Source: a virus
DNA: 52,784 nt
IMG/VR virus record: IMGVR_UViG_3300044960_000379
Location: 1-52,784 of that record
Direction: 5' to 3' (one strand)
The notes under the pieces: generated by a model
Told to the model about the DNA's origin: nothing
What the model saw: the letters and a program-made list of their open reading frames with translations, nothing else
The model's database searches: none
Shown here: one piece after another, positions 17,001-25,440 of the stretch
How positions within the stretch are numbered: the first letter of the stretch is position 1
How the letters are laid out: each line of letters starts with the position of its first letter
Translations under genes and position numbers: made by a program

Positions 17001-20000
17001 GCGCGTCGGCGCCGCCGTCGAAGTCTACGACGGCGTCAGGGCCATGCCGATCGAATACCGGCAGGCGTTCGCGGACGGCCAGACCAAGGCAGTCACGTTC
17101 ACCGATCAGGACGGCGTGCGCCGCGTAGTGGTGGACCGCTCCATGCACGCCGACGGCACGGACCTGCGCAAGACGCTGCAGCACGAGATCGTCGGGCACG
17201 TCGCGCTGCCGGAAATCCTCGGAGCTACGGCCTACAACAACCTCATGATGCAGGTGTCCCGCCTGCAGGCCGAGAACAGCGCCGTCGCGCAGCTCTACCG
17301 GGAAGTGGCGAAGCAGTATCCCGGAGCCGACCCCCGCACGCAGGCGGCGGAGGTGCTGGCGCGCGTCGTCGAGGACGGTTCGCTGCCGAAGCGCAGCGGC
17401 GTCCAGAAGCTGCGCGATTCGTTCCTCGCCGCCATGCGGCAGGCGGGGTTCAGGGGCCAGAAGGACGGCCTCATGACCGGCGATCAGCTGCAGTCGCTGC
17501 TCGCCACCGTGCGCGATTCGGTCAACAACCCGGAAGCGGCGTGGAGGCTCAAGGAAGCCACCGCGCCGCTCGGCAGCGCCGGCCTCGGGCAGCAGTTCGA
17601 GCGCACGGTCACCGGAACCCGGCAGACGCTCTGGACGCGCGCTGCGGCCTTCCTGTGGAACGAGAACGCGCCGATCATCGAGGCGGCGCGCACGCTGCGC
17701 GACGTGCGCGGCGTGCAGTCCGGGGTCGTCGACCAGCTGTTCCAGGCCCCCAACAGGATCAACACCACGTTCGACAGGTTCGCCGTCCGGCACATCGAGC
17801 CGATCCGCAAGACCATGCAGGAAGTGGCCGACGCCACGGGCAAGTCACTCGACCAGGTCAGCGTCATCCTCGACCAGATTGCCGCCGCCAAGCACGGCAT
17901 CGAGCGCAACGAAGCCACGTGGTTGCTGTTCGCGAAGGTCGCCGACAGGGTCGAGGGCGAGCGCATCGCGCTGTTCCGCGACTTCCGCAACGGCAAGATC
18001 GACGGCAAGACGCTCCGCGACAACCTGCGCGCCATCGTCACCGACGACACCGCTCGGACGCCGCGCGACGAATGGCGCGGCTACGGTGCCACCGATAGCG
18101 AAATCAGGCAGCTGCAGCGGGCGCTCGCCGACGACCCGGCGGCGCAGATGGTCGAGGCGCGGGTGTGGCCCATGCTGCGAGCCTTCGTCGACGACCTCAC
18201 TGACCATCAGCTCAAGTCGGGCATCCTGACCCGCGCCGAGGTCGACCTCTACGGGTTCGCCAACTATGTCCCGGCGCGCGGCGGCGCGGCGGACGCCCCG
18301 CCGCTGGTCATCAACGACATCGCCGGCAACTATGTCACCAGCCACACGGCGCAGGGACGTGGCGGTCAGGGCATCCCCGAGCGCGTGCTCGGCGAGCTGC
18401 TGGACATGTCGGTGGACACGGCGCGCGCGTTCGGCAACCGCGAGTTCTTCCGCGCACTTGGCGAGGCCGTCGCGCTGGACGTCGCCAACACGGCGGCCGG
18501 CCGCAAGCCGCTCTACGGGCGCGAGGTCGAGTCGTCGAACGTCATCTCGACGGCGGCGGACGACAAGATTCGGTTCAACATCCCGAAGGGCGTCCGCCCG
18601 GAAGACTACCAGAACGTCTTCCGCTACATCGACGCTAACGGCGACCTGCGCTACCTCGCGATCACCGACCCGACGCTTGCCGCCGCCCTGCGCGGCGTGG
18701 CGGAGGGGCCGCCGCGCGCATCGAAGATCGCGGCGGCGGCGCAATCCGTGACCGGCCTGCAGGGCCGCCTGCTGACCTCCCTCAACCCCTGGTTCTGGGC
18801 GACACAGATTCAGCGCGACCTGATCGGCAACACGCTGCGCATGCTGACCGACTACCAGGCGTTCGGCATGACGGCGAAGGACGTGCCGACCATGACCAGT
18901 GGCTTCCTCGCGCGGTTCTCGCGCGAGATGCTTCCGCTGTCGGACACGTGGCGCTACGCTTCCCTGAACGCGGATCGCGGCGCGCAGCTGCGCCTCATCG
19001 AGGAATGGAAGCAGTCGAACGACCCGAAGCTGCGCGAGCGGGCCGAGTTCCTTGAGGCCGGCGCGATCCGCTTCTCGTCGCAGTTCTCCGCCACCAGCGA
19101 GTTTCGCGGCACGCCGCTGGCCAATGTCCTCATGGGGACGGATAACCTCGCCCGGCGCGGTTACGACCGGCTGTTCGGCGCCGATGGCGTGCTCAAGACG
19201 CTCGCCGAGCGCATGTCCACGGCGCAGGAAGCACTTGAGCTTGGGCACCGCTGGGCTTTCTACCAGACCCTCCGCCGGCACGGAATGGACCCGGAGCGTG
19301 CCCGGTCCGAGACGATCCAGCTGACCAACTTCAACCAGCGATCCAAGGTCAGCCGCGCACTGAACCCGTGGTTCGCGTTCTCGCACACCATCACCGCCGG
19401 TGCCGACCGCGCTTTCAACAAGGGTCTCTGGCGCAACGGCGAGATTCCGTGGCGGCGCGTCGAGCTGCCCGATGGAACCGTGCAGCGCACCGTTTCGCTT
19501 GCGGACGTGGCGAAGAATCTCAACTACCTCCGCCTCGGCGTCGTCGCCGCCATGGGCTACGCCGCCTCCGCCGCCACGATGAGCCTTCTCGGTGAGCAGA
19601 AGGACAAGAACGGCGTTTCGCTGGCGGACAAGCTGTCGCCGGAGTCGCGGATGCGGTCGCTGTTCTTCCCCGGCACCAAGCCGGGGCAGGTGTTCCGCAT
19701 CGCCATGCCGGACACCGAGGCCACGCTCGGTCTCGCCCTCGGCGTCGCGATCCACGGGCTCGAAACCGGCACCATGAATCAGGCCGAGGCGCGCGTCGGG
19801 CTGCTCAACGTCGCGCAGCGCATCTTCGGTCCGGCGCTCAAGCCGCGCAACGACTTCCCGGACGGCGAGCGCGGCAACCCCATCACGAGCATGACCCTCG
19901 GCGCGGTCCCCACCGTGCTTCGGCCCGTCGTCGAAGGGGCGCTCAACTACAACTTCGCCGGCAACCCGCTGGACAGGCGCGGTCAGGTGGTCAACGCACC

Positions 20001-20778
20001 GGGCGGGCAGATTCGACTCGCCGGAGTCGAGGCTACGCGGGACACGACCAACCCCTTCTGGCGGCGGTTCGCCGAGGCGGTGCGCGACGCGACCGGCGGG
20101 CCGGGACGCGGTGCGGACGTCAGCGGCGACGTCTACCGCAACATCATCACGACCTATCTCGGCGCCCCTGCGAGGGTCTGGGACGGCGTTGCACAGGCCG
20201 AGCACCAGGCCCGCCGGGACGGCAAGGCGAACGAGTTCAACCCCGTCGAGAAGATCATCCGCGACCTGTTCATCAAGGAAGAAAACTCGTTCAAGGGATA
20301 CTATTTCCGCGAGCACGAGCAGGCCAAGGCTCCGCTCGAATCCATGCGGCGCGCCTACTACGCCGCCGTGCAGGCCGACCGCGACAGCGGCGACGCGCGG
20401 ATGGTCCGCACCCCCGACTCTCGTGGGCGGATGCGCATGGCGTGGAGCGTCGGGCCGCGCCAGCGGGCGTTCCTTGAGGCAAACCCGGTCATGCGGGACT
20501 ACGAGGATTTCCTCCGCGCCCGCGCGTCCAACGACAGGCGCGAGACTGCGTCCGCCGGGGCGTCGCCCTACCAGCAGTCGAGGACCGCGCGCGAGTCCGG
20601 CGATCCTGACCGCATCCGCGAAATGCAGGAGCGGAACGAGGACCGGCTCGCCGCCGAGATTCGACTGTTCAAGGGCCTCTGGCAGGCACACGCCGAGTGG
20701 CAGGCGCAGGGGGCTAATCCCGACCGCTGGTCGGCGATCAGGGATCGCTTTCTGCCACCGCAGGCGAGAACACCTTGA
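14029..20778 (+). CDS. Giant ejection-type internal virion protein with zincin-like domain
   Basis: 2249 aa, GTG start overlapping the previous stop. Residues about 25-90 are Pro/Gln/Glu repeats. Residues about 400-600 are Ala/Gly-rich and hydrophobic with glycine-zipper character (LLGGVLGGVLGAF). Residues about 670-800 hold three units built on NAPF..ND.RQ.DPNTI. At about 1052-1057 is HEIVGH in LRKTLQHEIVGHVALPE, matching the zincin motif of phage polyvalent proteins. The last 1000 residues are helical and resemble the LPD38-type C-terminus (TSLNPWFWATQIQRDLIGN; LNPWFAFSHTITAGADRAF). Such proteins enter the cell envelope with the DNA, as T7 gp16 does. The gene overlaps the convergent primase gene by 41 nt. 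Confidence 0.7.
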   Translation: MSYVVGDLPIPEEDTLDPSEQQRLRQLRGQPEPPPPPRAQPQPSQPQTQTEPLPPRAQPEPPQPEPLPPRAQPEPPQPEPPSPQPAQQDSDPEVEVPGYEGRWSRARVRQLRELEAQPPTPENIVAYSRAVGERSLDILTRDPKDDTDTDRAQRRTAAFRLQFRRWVAENGLEEAFANGSARDQERIIQQWADSIHPPTPQTNRRGEQTGRAVRSAESRELTAALVGEGRMPYWTTFVPDEQQVDEAVRNRTARETRAAQQAAQQAARAAQAEARQVPANPLARTPQAAAPQEPQAGFWTRAKDVAVETIAGVARGAVGLGDFVNRGLQQLGIGADQADVEGIYALLDAAKGQFQSEAFQRESRAFSEALRKVDGSVIVSMGRALARGDTEGARQLAQQSGIGEAWDRAGTTVVLATILGGAAEFVAPFSAGARVARAGANVLARGAPRVATAAPAAGGIAAATAAPTATQMTEVGAEVRRQTGDNARADAASAMASAGGAIAALGNVLGATIGPGGQVARALGMRGASAVAGEAASAPARAAIAGAAGAAQGGLATAGQNVNRAEAGVEQENVTGPALLGGVLGGVLGAFPTRGRSEAPPAPPVPAAPGTAQAGNGVIRGGVAKAEAQQSAPQPVLALPPPSGNAPESLRRTPEGGLVDRRAAVPGGVVPEDAGVRERNAPFSWNDRRQADPNTIFVPPTRALPAPDPDNPSPRPQVDIIERNAPFNRNDPRQDFPREPGVIYGEPPPRRPALPAPEPGQEPFVAREARPRESVVEQNAPLNPADPRQTDPNTIYLPRYYGSDFTEVPPLRRRLGEMPPEPPPAAPRGREVQPAEQIVADAMSLPRSILTPEERQTLGVDRPRVLTPDGILDVSGDTPKLVRPNTREFITANTEGRLPPAGVSPEVAARIVEQARIRRQVELARDAFVAQQQARGVPRDQAWQNLARAEQDGTFRRFMEQFYSRKGVRPAAFVDTPTAAAVVGEIDGLATRVGAAVEVYDGVRAMPIEYRQAFADGQTKAVTFTDQDGVRRVVVDRSMHADGTDLRKTLQHEIVGHVALPEILGATAYNNLMMQVSRLQAENSAVAQLYREVAKQYPGADPRTQAAEVLARVVEDGSLPKRSGVQKLRDSFLAAMRQAGFRGQKDGLMTGDQLQSLLATVRDSVNNPEAAWRLKEATAPLGSAGLGQQFERTVTGTRQTLWTRAAAFLWNENAPIIEAARTLRDVRGVQSGVVDQLFQAPNRINTTFDRFAVRHIEPIRKTMQEVADATGKSLDQVSVILDQIAAAKHGIERNEATWLLFAKVADRVEGERIALFRDFRNGKIDGKTLRDNLRAIVTDDTARTPRDEWRGYGATDSEIRQLQRALADDPAAQMVEARVWPMLRAFVDDLTDHQLKSGILTRAEVDLYGFANYVPARGGAADAPPLVINDIAGNYVTSHTAQGRGGQGIPERVLGELLDMSVDTARAFGNREFFRALGEAVALDVANTAAGRKPLYGREVESSNVISTAADDKIRFNIPKGVRPEDYQNVFRYIDANGDLRYLAITDPTLAAALRGVAEGPPRASKIAAAAQSVTGLQGRLLTSLNPWFWATQIQRDLIGNTLRMLTDYQAFGMTAKDVPTMTSGFLARFSREMLPLSDTWRYASLNADRGAQLRLIEEWKQSNDPKLRERAEFLEAGAIRFSSQFSATSEFRGTPLANVLMGTDNLARRGYDRLFGADGVLKTLAERMSTAQEALELGHRWAFYQTLRRHGMDPERARSETIQLTNFNQRSKVSRALNPWFAFSHTITAGADRAFNKGLWRNGEIPWRRVELPDGTVQRTVSLADVAKNLNYLRLGVVAAMGYAASAATMSLLGEQKDKNGVSLADKLSPESRMRSLFFPGTKPGQVFRIAMPDTEATLGLALGVAIHGLETGTMNQAEARVGLLNVAQRIFGPALKPRNDFPDGERGNPITSMTLGAVPTVLRPVVEGALNYNFAGNPLDRRGQVVNAPGGQIRLAGVEATRDTTNPFWRRFAEAVRDATGGPGRGADVSGDVYRNIITTYLGAPARVWDGVAQAEHQARRDGKANEFNPVEKIIRDLFIKEENSFKGYYFREHEQAKAPLESMRRAYYAAVQADRDSGDARMVRTPDSRGRMRMAWSVGPRQRAFLEANPVMRDYEDFLRARASNDRRETASAGASPYQQSRTARESGDPDRIREMQERNEDRLAAEIRLFKGLWQAHAEWQAQGANPDRWSAIRDRFLPPQARTP

Positions 20779-23700
20779 CGACCAACACGTCGCGCGGAAG
20801 CATCCTGTCCTCGTGGCTGTAGACCGGCCCGGCACCGGGCGCGAGAATCTTGCGCGCCCTGCCGACCAGCGGGTGGTCTCGCAGCTGCGCCATGAGGTCG
20901 GCGACGTTGCGCGGTCGCATGAGCGCCGGCAGGTAGTCGAGCAGCACGTAGTAGACCTCGTGGACGCCGTCCTTGTCGGGGCGGACGTGCGCACGGCAGA
21001 CCAGCGGGCCTGCGGCCACGCCGGTCAGCGGCGGCGGTTGCGGGACCACGGTGTCGCCGCTGTGCAGGTAGGTGATCTTGCGGCCCGGCGGGATGTTGGT
21101 CCGCAGGGCCTCGACCAGCGCCGAATAGGCGGCATCCATGCCGCTCGTCTCCGACACATACCGCTTCTGCTCGTCGAGCAGGGAGCGGAGGAACCGTTCG
21201 CGCCGGCTTCCCATCTTGATGATCCCCATTTCCTCAAGCAGTTCCTCGGCGACGAGAAGCGCCGCCGTCGTCGAAACGAACAGGACCGACGTGCGGTCTT
21301 GCGCGTGGGCGTGCAGTTCGGCGCGAAGCGCCTCGATCCTCTCCGACACCCGGCTGTAGTTGGCGAGCACGTGCCGCACGAAGCGGGGGCCGAGGAACCC
21401 ATAGTTGGCCGAAAGTGCCGCTTCGACGTTGGCCACGTCGGCGGCCTGCATCTTGAACGCCATGCCGTTGGCATGCAGCGTCATGACCCTGCGCTTGGTC
21501 CCCTCGTCGTTCAGGCTCGTCTGGTTCCCGAGAGCGTCCTGGATCGCTGTGTTGGTCGCGGCGATAAACAGGGTCTTCCACGACCCACGGTTGGCGCGCA
21601 GCGCGTTGCTGTCGCGCGTCATGCGCTCCTTCGGTCGGTTGTTGGTCGCCAGCGTGACGAAGCCGGCGATTTCTTCCTGCGACACCCGCGCCAGCTCGTC
21701 GATGTAGATCGGCAGGTTGCCGTGCCAGATGTGGCGGATTTCGGCGGCGTTGTCGGTGTCCGACGGCGATGCGATGCCCCTCGGGTTGGCGGGGTCACCC
21801 CAGATGCTCCGCCCAAGGCGCATCACCGTGGTCTTGGCCGTGCCGGCAGGGCCGGAGACGTTCAGCAGGCAGGACGTCGAGACGCCCGACACCATGGACA
21901 CCAGCGGCGCGGCGAAGCCGGCGAGAAGCGCCGTGTAGGCCCAATCGCGCGCGGACAGGAACAGCGCGCGCATCGCCAGTTCGTGTCTTATGGGGTCGCC
22001 CGCCGTTCCGAACAGCGACACCGCCTCGGCATGGACGCCGACGCGCACGGGGGCCTGCGCGTAGCCACCGGCGCGGACCGCCAACGGCCCGCACAGAAAC
22101 TCCCGGTCGCCGTCGTGGTCCGCCCACCCGTTCGTCACGGCGACGAGGCGCTTCTGCTCGCGGTCGACGGCAGCCTTGCAGAGCTTGATGTAGTCGTAGA
22201 AAAGCCGGTGGACTTCCGGCGACAGATGCTCCGGCGAGACGCCCATGGAGCTGATTTCCGCCGCGACGTAGCGAATGTCCGGGAGGATGGCGTTCTCAAG
22301 CACCCGCTGCTTCGCGCGACGCGGGGTAGACTGCGACGAAATGTCCTCGACCGTGACGATGTAGTTGTGGCGGTTGGGGTCTTCCGGCTTCGGCGAGGCG
22401 GCGGTGATCGCCCACAACCCTTCCGTCAGCTTGGTCGGAACCAGAACCTTCGAGATGGCCTTGCGGGAGTTCCTGGGCACGCGCTCGTTGTTCTCGTCGA
22501 CGCGGTATTCCTGCACCCAGTAGAGCGCGGTGTCTGTCGCCCAGTAGCCTTCTTCTTGCGCTTCGGTGTTGACGTTGACGCACCGCTTCACGAAGCCCGG
22601 CAAGGTCAGGTAGGCACCGATTTCACCGGGCGGCGGGTAGGCCGCCTCGACCTGCGCCGCCGTCACGGCGCCGGCGGTGACGCGCGCCTTGTAGAGCGGG
22701 AGGTTCACCGGCGAGGCGTCGCCGCTGCGCCTGAACGCAGGGCAGTTCTGGCACGCTTCCGGAGTGTAGGGCAGGCCGGTGGCGGGGTCTTTCAGCGCCG
22801 AGCGGATGTTGGCGCAGGTGGCGATCCCGGCGTTCTCCCGGATGGCGCGGGCGACAACCTTCGGCCACGGGTCGTTGACCTGCGGCTGGACCATTGTCAG
22901 CAGCTTGGCTGCGGTGGCCTCGCCGTCCTTGCAGTAGGCCAACAGGCGGGACAGAACCCATCGCTGCTGGTAAGGCACGTCCACCGGCTGACCTGCGCGA
23001 ACGCCGCGCGCAATCTGCGCCACGAGGTTCCTGATCGGCGCGCAGCCGGACGCGATCTCGACGAAGTCGCCGCTGCGCGTGCGCGACAGCCGGTCGTCGA
23101 AAAGCCCGACGAGGGGGAGATGCGCAGCGTTAGGCGGGGCGACGGTGCCTGCGGTTTCTGGCCTGTTTATGGTTCCGACTGCCGGCACGCCGGCGGCCTC
23201 GACGCCGGCAAGGAACGACTCCACGGTGTAGACGCGGTCGAACGCGGCGAGAATCTTGACCGGGCGCGGGTCGGTCGGGTTTTTCGCGTTGACCGCCCCG
23301 GGGAAGCGCAGCAGCCCGGCGAGGTCGATGACCCGACTGGTGTCGGCGGCCAGCACCGGGTCGATTGCGGTCACGCGGTCGCGGAAAGTGACGGCGGCGG
23401 CACGCCACGTCGCCGGGTCGACAGACTCCGCGAGTCGCCAATAGAGGTGGATGCCGTAGCCGGACGAGACGACAAACGTCGGCAACGGCAGTTTGCCGGC
23501 GCGGACGTGCCCGTAGAGAGCGGCGACGACTTCGGTCTGCGAGCGATACTTGCCGTTGCCGGCGGGGTCGACGTCGACGTCGAGGACGAAGGTGCGGCAC
23601 GCGGAGACGTTGGCGGCCTTCCGCGCCGTGGTGCCGGGGACGAACCCGTTGAAGGCGAACCAGCAGTCCATGCCGCGCGCGGCGGCCGCGTCAATCGCGC

Positions 23701-23824
23701 GCAGGACAGCCGCGTGGCTATCGCAGATGACCGCCCTTGCCGGACGGCCGCCGACAGGTAGGACTACGATGAAGGAAGCCGTGCCGTCGTCGGGCAGGCA
23801 GGTGAGGAGCCGGGCGTCTGCCAT
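20738..23824 (-). CDS. Primase-helicase (AEP/PrimPol-type primase + DUF927-like helicase)
   Basis: 1028 aa from MADARLL; GGGGAC lies upstream, and a start 48 nt further up would begin inside the hairpin. An archaeo-eukaryotic-type primase domain shows the metal motif VLDVDVD (about 80-86), SGYGIHLYW (121-129) and RVIDLAGLLRFPGAVNAK. A Cys-His segment follows (CANI..CQNCPAF). The C-terminal half has Walker A GPAGTAKTT at about 658-666 and Walker B LPIYIDELAR, close to DUF927-type helicases. It should open the fork and prime synthesis for the phage polymerase. It is the last gene of the leftward block. Confidence 0.8.
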   Translation of the reverse strand: MADARLLTCLPDDGTASFIVVLPVGGRPARAVICDSHAAVLRAIDAAAARGMDCWFAFNGFVPGTTARKAANVSACRTFVLDVDVDPAGNGKYRSQTEVVAALYGHVRAGKLPLPTFVVSSGYGIHLYWRLAESVDPATWRAAAVTFRDRVTAIDPVLAADTSRVIDLAGLLRFPGAVNAKNPTDPRPVKILAAFDRVYTVESFLAGVEAAGVPAVGTINRPETAGTVAPPNAAHLPLVGLFDDRLSRTRSGDFVEIASGCAPIRNLVAQIARGVRAGQPVDVPYQQRWVLSRLLAYCKDGEATAAKLLTMVQPQVNDPWPKVVARAIRENAGIATCANIRSALKDPATGLPYTPEACQNCPAFRRSGDASPVNLPLYKARVTAGAVTAAQVEAAYPPPGEIGAYLTLPGFVKRCVNVNTEAQEEGYWATDTALYWVQEYRVDENNERVPRNSRKAISKVLVPTKLTEGLWAITAASPKPEDPNRHNYIVTVEDISSQSTPRRAKQRVLENAILPDIRYVAAEISSMGVSPEHLSPEVHRLFYDYIKLCKAAVDREQKRLVAVTNGWADHDGDREFLCGPLAVRAGGYAQAPVRVGVHAEAVSLFGTAGDPIRHELAMRALFLSARDWAYTALLAGFAAPLVSMVSGVSTSCLLNVSGPAGTAKTTVMRLGRSIWGDPANPRGIASPSDTDNAAEIRHIWHGNLPIYIDELARVSQEEIAGFVTLATNNRPKERMTRDSNALRANRGSWKTLFIAATNTAIQDALGNQTSLNDEGTKRRVMTLHANGMAFKMQAADVANVEAALSANYGFLGPRFVRHVLANYSRVSERIEALRAELHAHAQDRTSVLFVSTTAALLVAEELLEEMGIIKMGSRRERFLRSLLDEQKRYVSETSGMDAAYSALVEALRTNIPPGRKITYLHSGDTVVPQPPPLTGVAAGPLVCRAHVRPDKDGVHEVYYVLLDYLPALMRPRNVADLMAQLRDHPLVGRARKILAPGAGPVYSHEDRMLPRDVLVVKVFSPAVAESDP

Positions 23825-23839
23825 GCTAGTCCCCGTCTT

Positions 23840-23864
23840 GGGGCGCCCCTTGGCGGGGCGCCCC
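23840..23864 (-). promoter_or_regulatory. Intercistronic GC hairpin
   Basis: GGGGCGCCCC (23840-23849) and an identical, self-complementary GGGGCGCCCC (23855-23864) with a 5-nt loop form a 10-bp stem on either strand. It lies between the SSB-like stop and the primase start, 16 nt upstream of the chosen ATG. No U-run follows. It may set the ratio of SSB-like protein to primase by limiting readthrough or protecting the upstream mRNA end. Confidence 0.5.
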
Positions 23865-23871
23865 GCAATCA

Positions 23872-25014
23872 TCAGGCACCCAGCTTGCGGAGCAGCTCGG
23901 TGAGGCCGCCCTCATCGTCGTCAAACACCGACGCGTCGACCGAGTCGCCAGCCGGCGCGGGGGCGCTGGCCAGCACGTTGCCGGCCGCAGGCGCGGCGGG
24001 AGTAGCGGCAGCGGGGGTAGCGGCGGCAGCGGGGGTAGCGGCGGCAGCGGGGGTAGCGGCGGCAGCGGGGGAAGCGGCCTTCCTCGGCCTGCCCCTGGTC
24101 GGCGAAGCGGAGGCAGCGGGAGCGGCAGAGGCGGCGGGGGCAAACCTGTTGGTCGGCTGCGCCGGCGCAGCGGGTTCCTGCCGCTCGGGCGGAAGCACTT
24201 CGCCAGTCAGCGCGGCCGGGGTAGCTTGCGCCGGGGCGGCCGACGCGACAGGGGAATCCGCAAACGCGGGCGTGACGGCCGATGCTCCGGCCGACTCGGT
24301 GACGATAGCAGAAGTATGGCGGGTGATAAAGTCCTTGTTTTCGCTCACCACGCGAACGAGCGCCGTCAGCTCCTCCTCCGACCAGAAACCGACGGGGCGG
24401 AACATGACCTTCGGCACGCTGGCGCGCGAATCGAACTCGATGCGGGTGCAGATGGTCATGGGGTTGACCCCGTTGGCCTGCCGCGCCAGCAGCTTGCCGT
24501 AGGACGACAGGCTGTAGAGGTTGGACGCCGGGTTGTCGTCGCCGAACACGGACATGCCCTTGACGTCCATGAGATAGACGCGCTCCGGGTCGCCCGTGAA
24601 GACGACGGCCAGCCGCTTGGCGTAGCCGCACGCCTTGGTCCCCGGAAGGTTGCCGGACCCGGCCACGTTCTGCGGACAAACCGCGCAGGACGTGGCCTGC
24701 TTGGCCGGCGCCGACTTGTCGGGCACGGTTCCGTCGGTCGAGTAGCAGTCCGGCGTGCCGGCCTGCGCGTTCGGATCGAATGCATCGGCCCAGAACATGC
24801 GCGACACGGTCGGGATCGCCCCGACGATGGCAACGTCGATGTAGGTGGTCGGCAGCGTGATCGTCTCGCCGTCCCGGACGAGGTTGAAGCGGCCGCCACG
24901 GAACGAGATGCGCGGCACGGACTCGCCGGCAGACGCGAGGGTGATCGCCGGCAGCGCAGCAGTGACGCGCGCGACATGGGCGGGGATGTGGCCGCCGAGG
25001 GTGGTGAGGTTCAT
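23872..25014 (-). CDS. Putative single-stranded DNA-binding protein
   Basis: 380 aa, ribosome site AGGAG before the ATG. The N-terminal 220 residues are beta-rich (ISFRGGRFNLVRDGETITL; TYIDVAIVGAIPTVSRMFW) with Cys pairs (CAVCPQN, CGYAK). Then comes a Pro/Ala linker with the AT-hook-like TRGRPRKAA and a run of Ala-Thr-Pro repeats. The end is acidic (DASVFDDDEGGLTELL). Globular core, flexible linker and acidic tail are hallmarks of phage SSBs, whose tails recruit replication partners. It lies between primase and helicase genes. Fold not confirmed. Confidence 0.6.
   Translation of the reverse strand: MNLTTLGGHIPAHVARVTAALPAITLASAGESVPRISFRGGRFNLVRDGETITLPTTYIDVAIVGAIPTVSRMFWADAFDPNAQAGTPDCYSTDGTVPDKSAPAKQATSCAVCPQNVAGSGNLPGTKACGYAKRLAVVFTGDPERVYLMDVKGMSVFGDDNPASNLYSLSSYGKLLARQANGVNPMTICTRIEFDSRASVPKVMFRPVGFWSEEELTALVRVVSENKDFITRHTSAIVTESAGASAVTPAFADSPVASAAPAQATPAALTGEVLPPERQEPAAPAQPTNRFAPAASAAPAASASPTRGRPRKAASPAAAATPAAAATPAAAATPAAATPAAPAAGNVLASAPAPAGDSVDASVFDDDEGGLTELLRKLGA
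24007..24078. repeat. 18-bp tandem repeat, four copies
   Basis: Unit GGCAGCGGGGGTAGCGGC starting at 24007, 24025, 24043 and 24061 (last copy with one change). It encodes the Ala-Pro-Thr linker of the SSB-like protein, in frame. Copy number could vary by slippage and change linker length. Confidence 0.85.
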
Positions 25015-25029
25015 GGTTTTCTCCTAGGT

Positions 25030-25440
25030 TCAGCTGCTGCGGGTGCGGAGCTTGATTTCCGCCATGACGTCGACGCCGGGCGGCGGGGCTCCGGTGTCGT
25101 CGAGGTATTCGCGCACTGCCGCCGGCGACAGTCGCCGCTGCAGCAACGCGAGGTTCTGCGTCTCGATGACGTGGCCGTGGAAAGCCTGCCAATCGACGAC
25201 GTAAGGAATACGCTGCACTTCGGTGTAGAACAGCGCGCCGTCGACGCGGGCGCAGGAAAGACCATGCTTGCGCATGTAGGCCAGCACGGCCTGCTCGATA
25301 GTCGCCATCTTCTTGCGGATGGCTTCCTCGCGCTTGGCCAACTCCGCCAATTCTCCCCGGAGGGCGAGCAGCGTATCGGCGGCTTGCTGCAGGGGGGCGG
25401 CCACGGGGCCGTCGGGCGGTTGGGTGGTTTCAGGCTGCAT
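25030..25440 (-). CDS. Coiled-coil replication-module protein, unknown
   Basis: 136 aa. Residues about 18-60 form a charged coiled coil (GELAELAKREEAIRKKMATI). A compact C-terminal domain follows (YVVDWQAFHGHVIETQNLAL; LLQRRLSPAAVREYLDD). Similar small proteins travel with phage helicases and SSBs, but I know no proven role. It overlaps the helicase gene by 11 nt and lies upstream of the SSB-like gene, so a replication accessory role is likely. Confidence 0.55.
   Translation of the reverse strand: MQPETTQPPDGPVAAPLQQAADTLLALRGELAELAKREEAIRKKMATIEQAVLAYMRKHGLSCARVDGALFYTEVQRIPYVVDWQAFHGHVIETQNLALLQRRLSPAAVREYLDDTGAPPPGVDVMAEIKLRTRSS

Noticed and set aside
13975-17793. 1272-aa open frame on the minus strand
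   Set aside because: Antisense to the ejection-protein gene; Arg/Gly/Val-rich composition of a GC-rich shadow frame, no motifs, no ribosome site.
17845-20994. 1049-aa open frame on the minus strand
   Set aside because: Antisense to the ejection protein and crosses into the primase gene; no motif or start signal.
20111-23761. 1216-aa open frame on the plus strand
   Set aside because: Antisense to the primase-helicase, whose motifs are clear; composition typical of a shadow.
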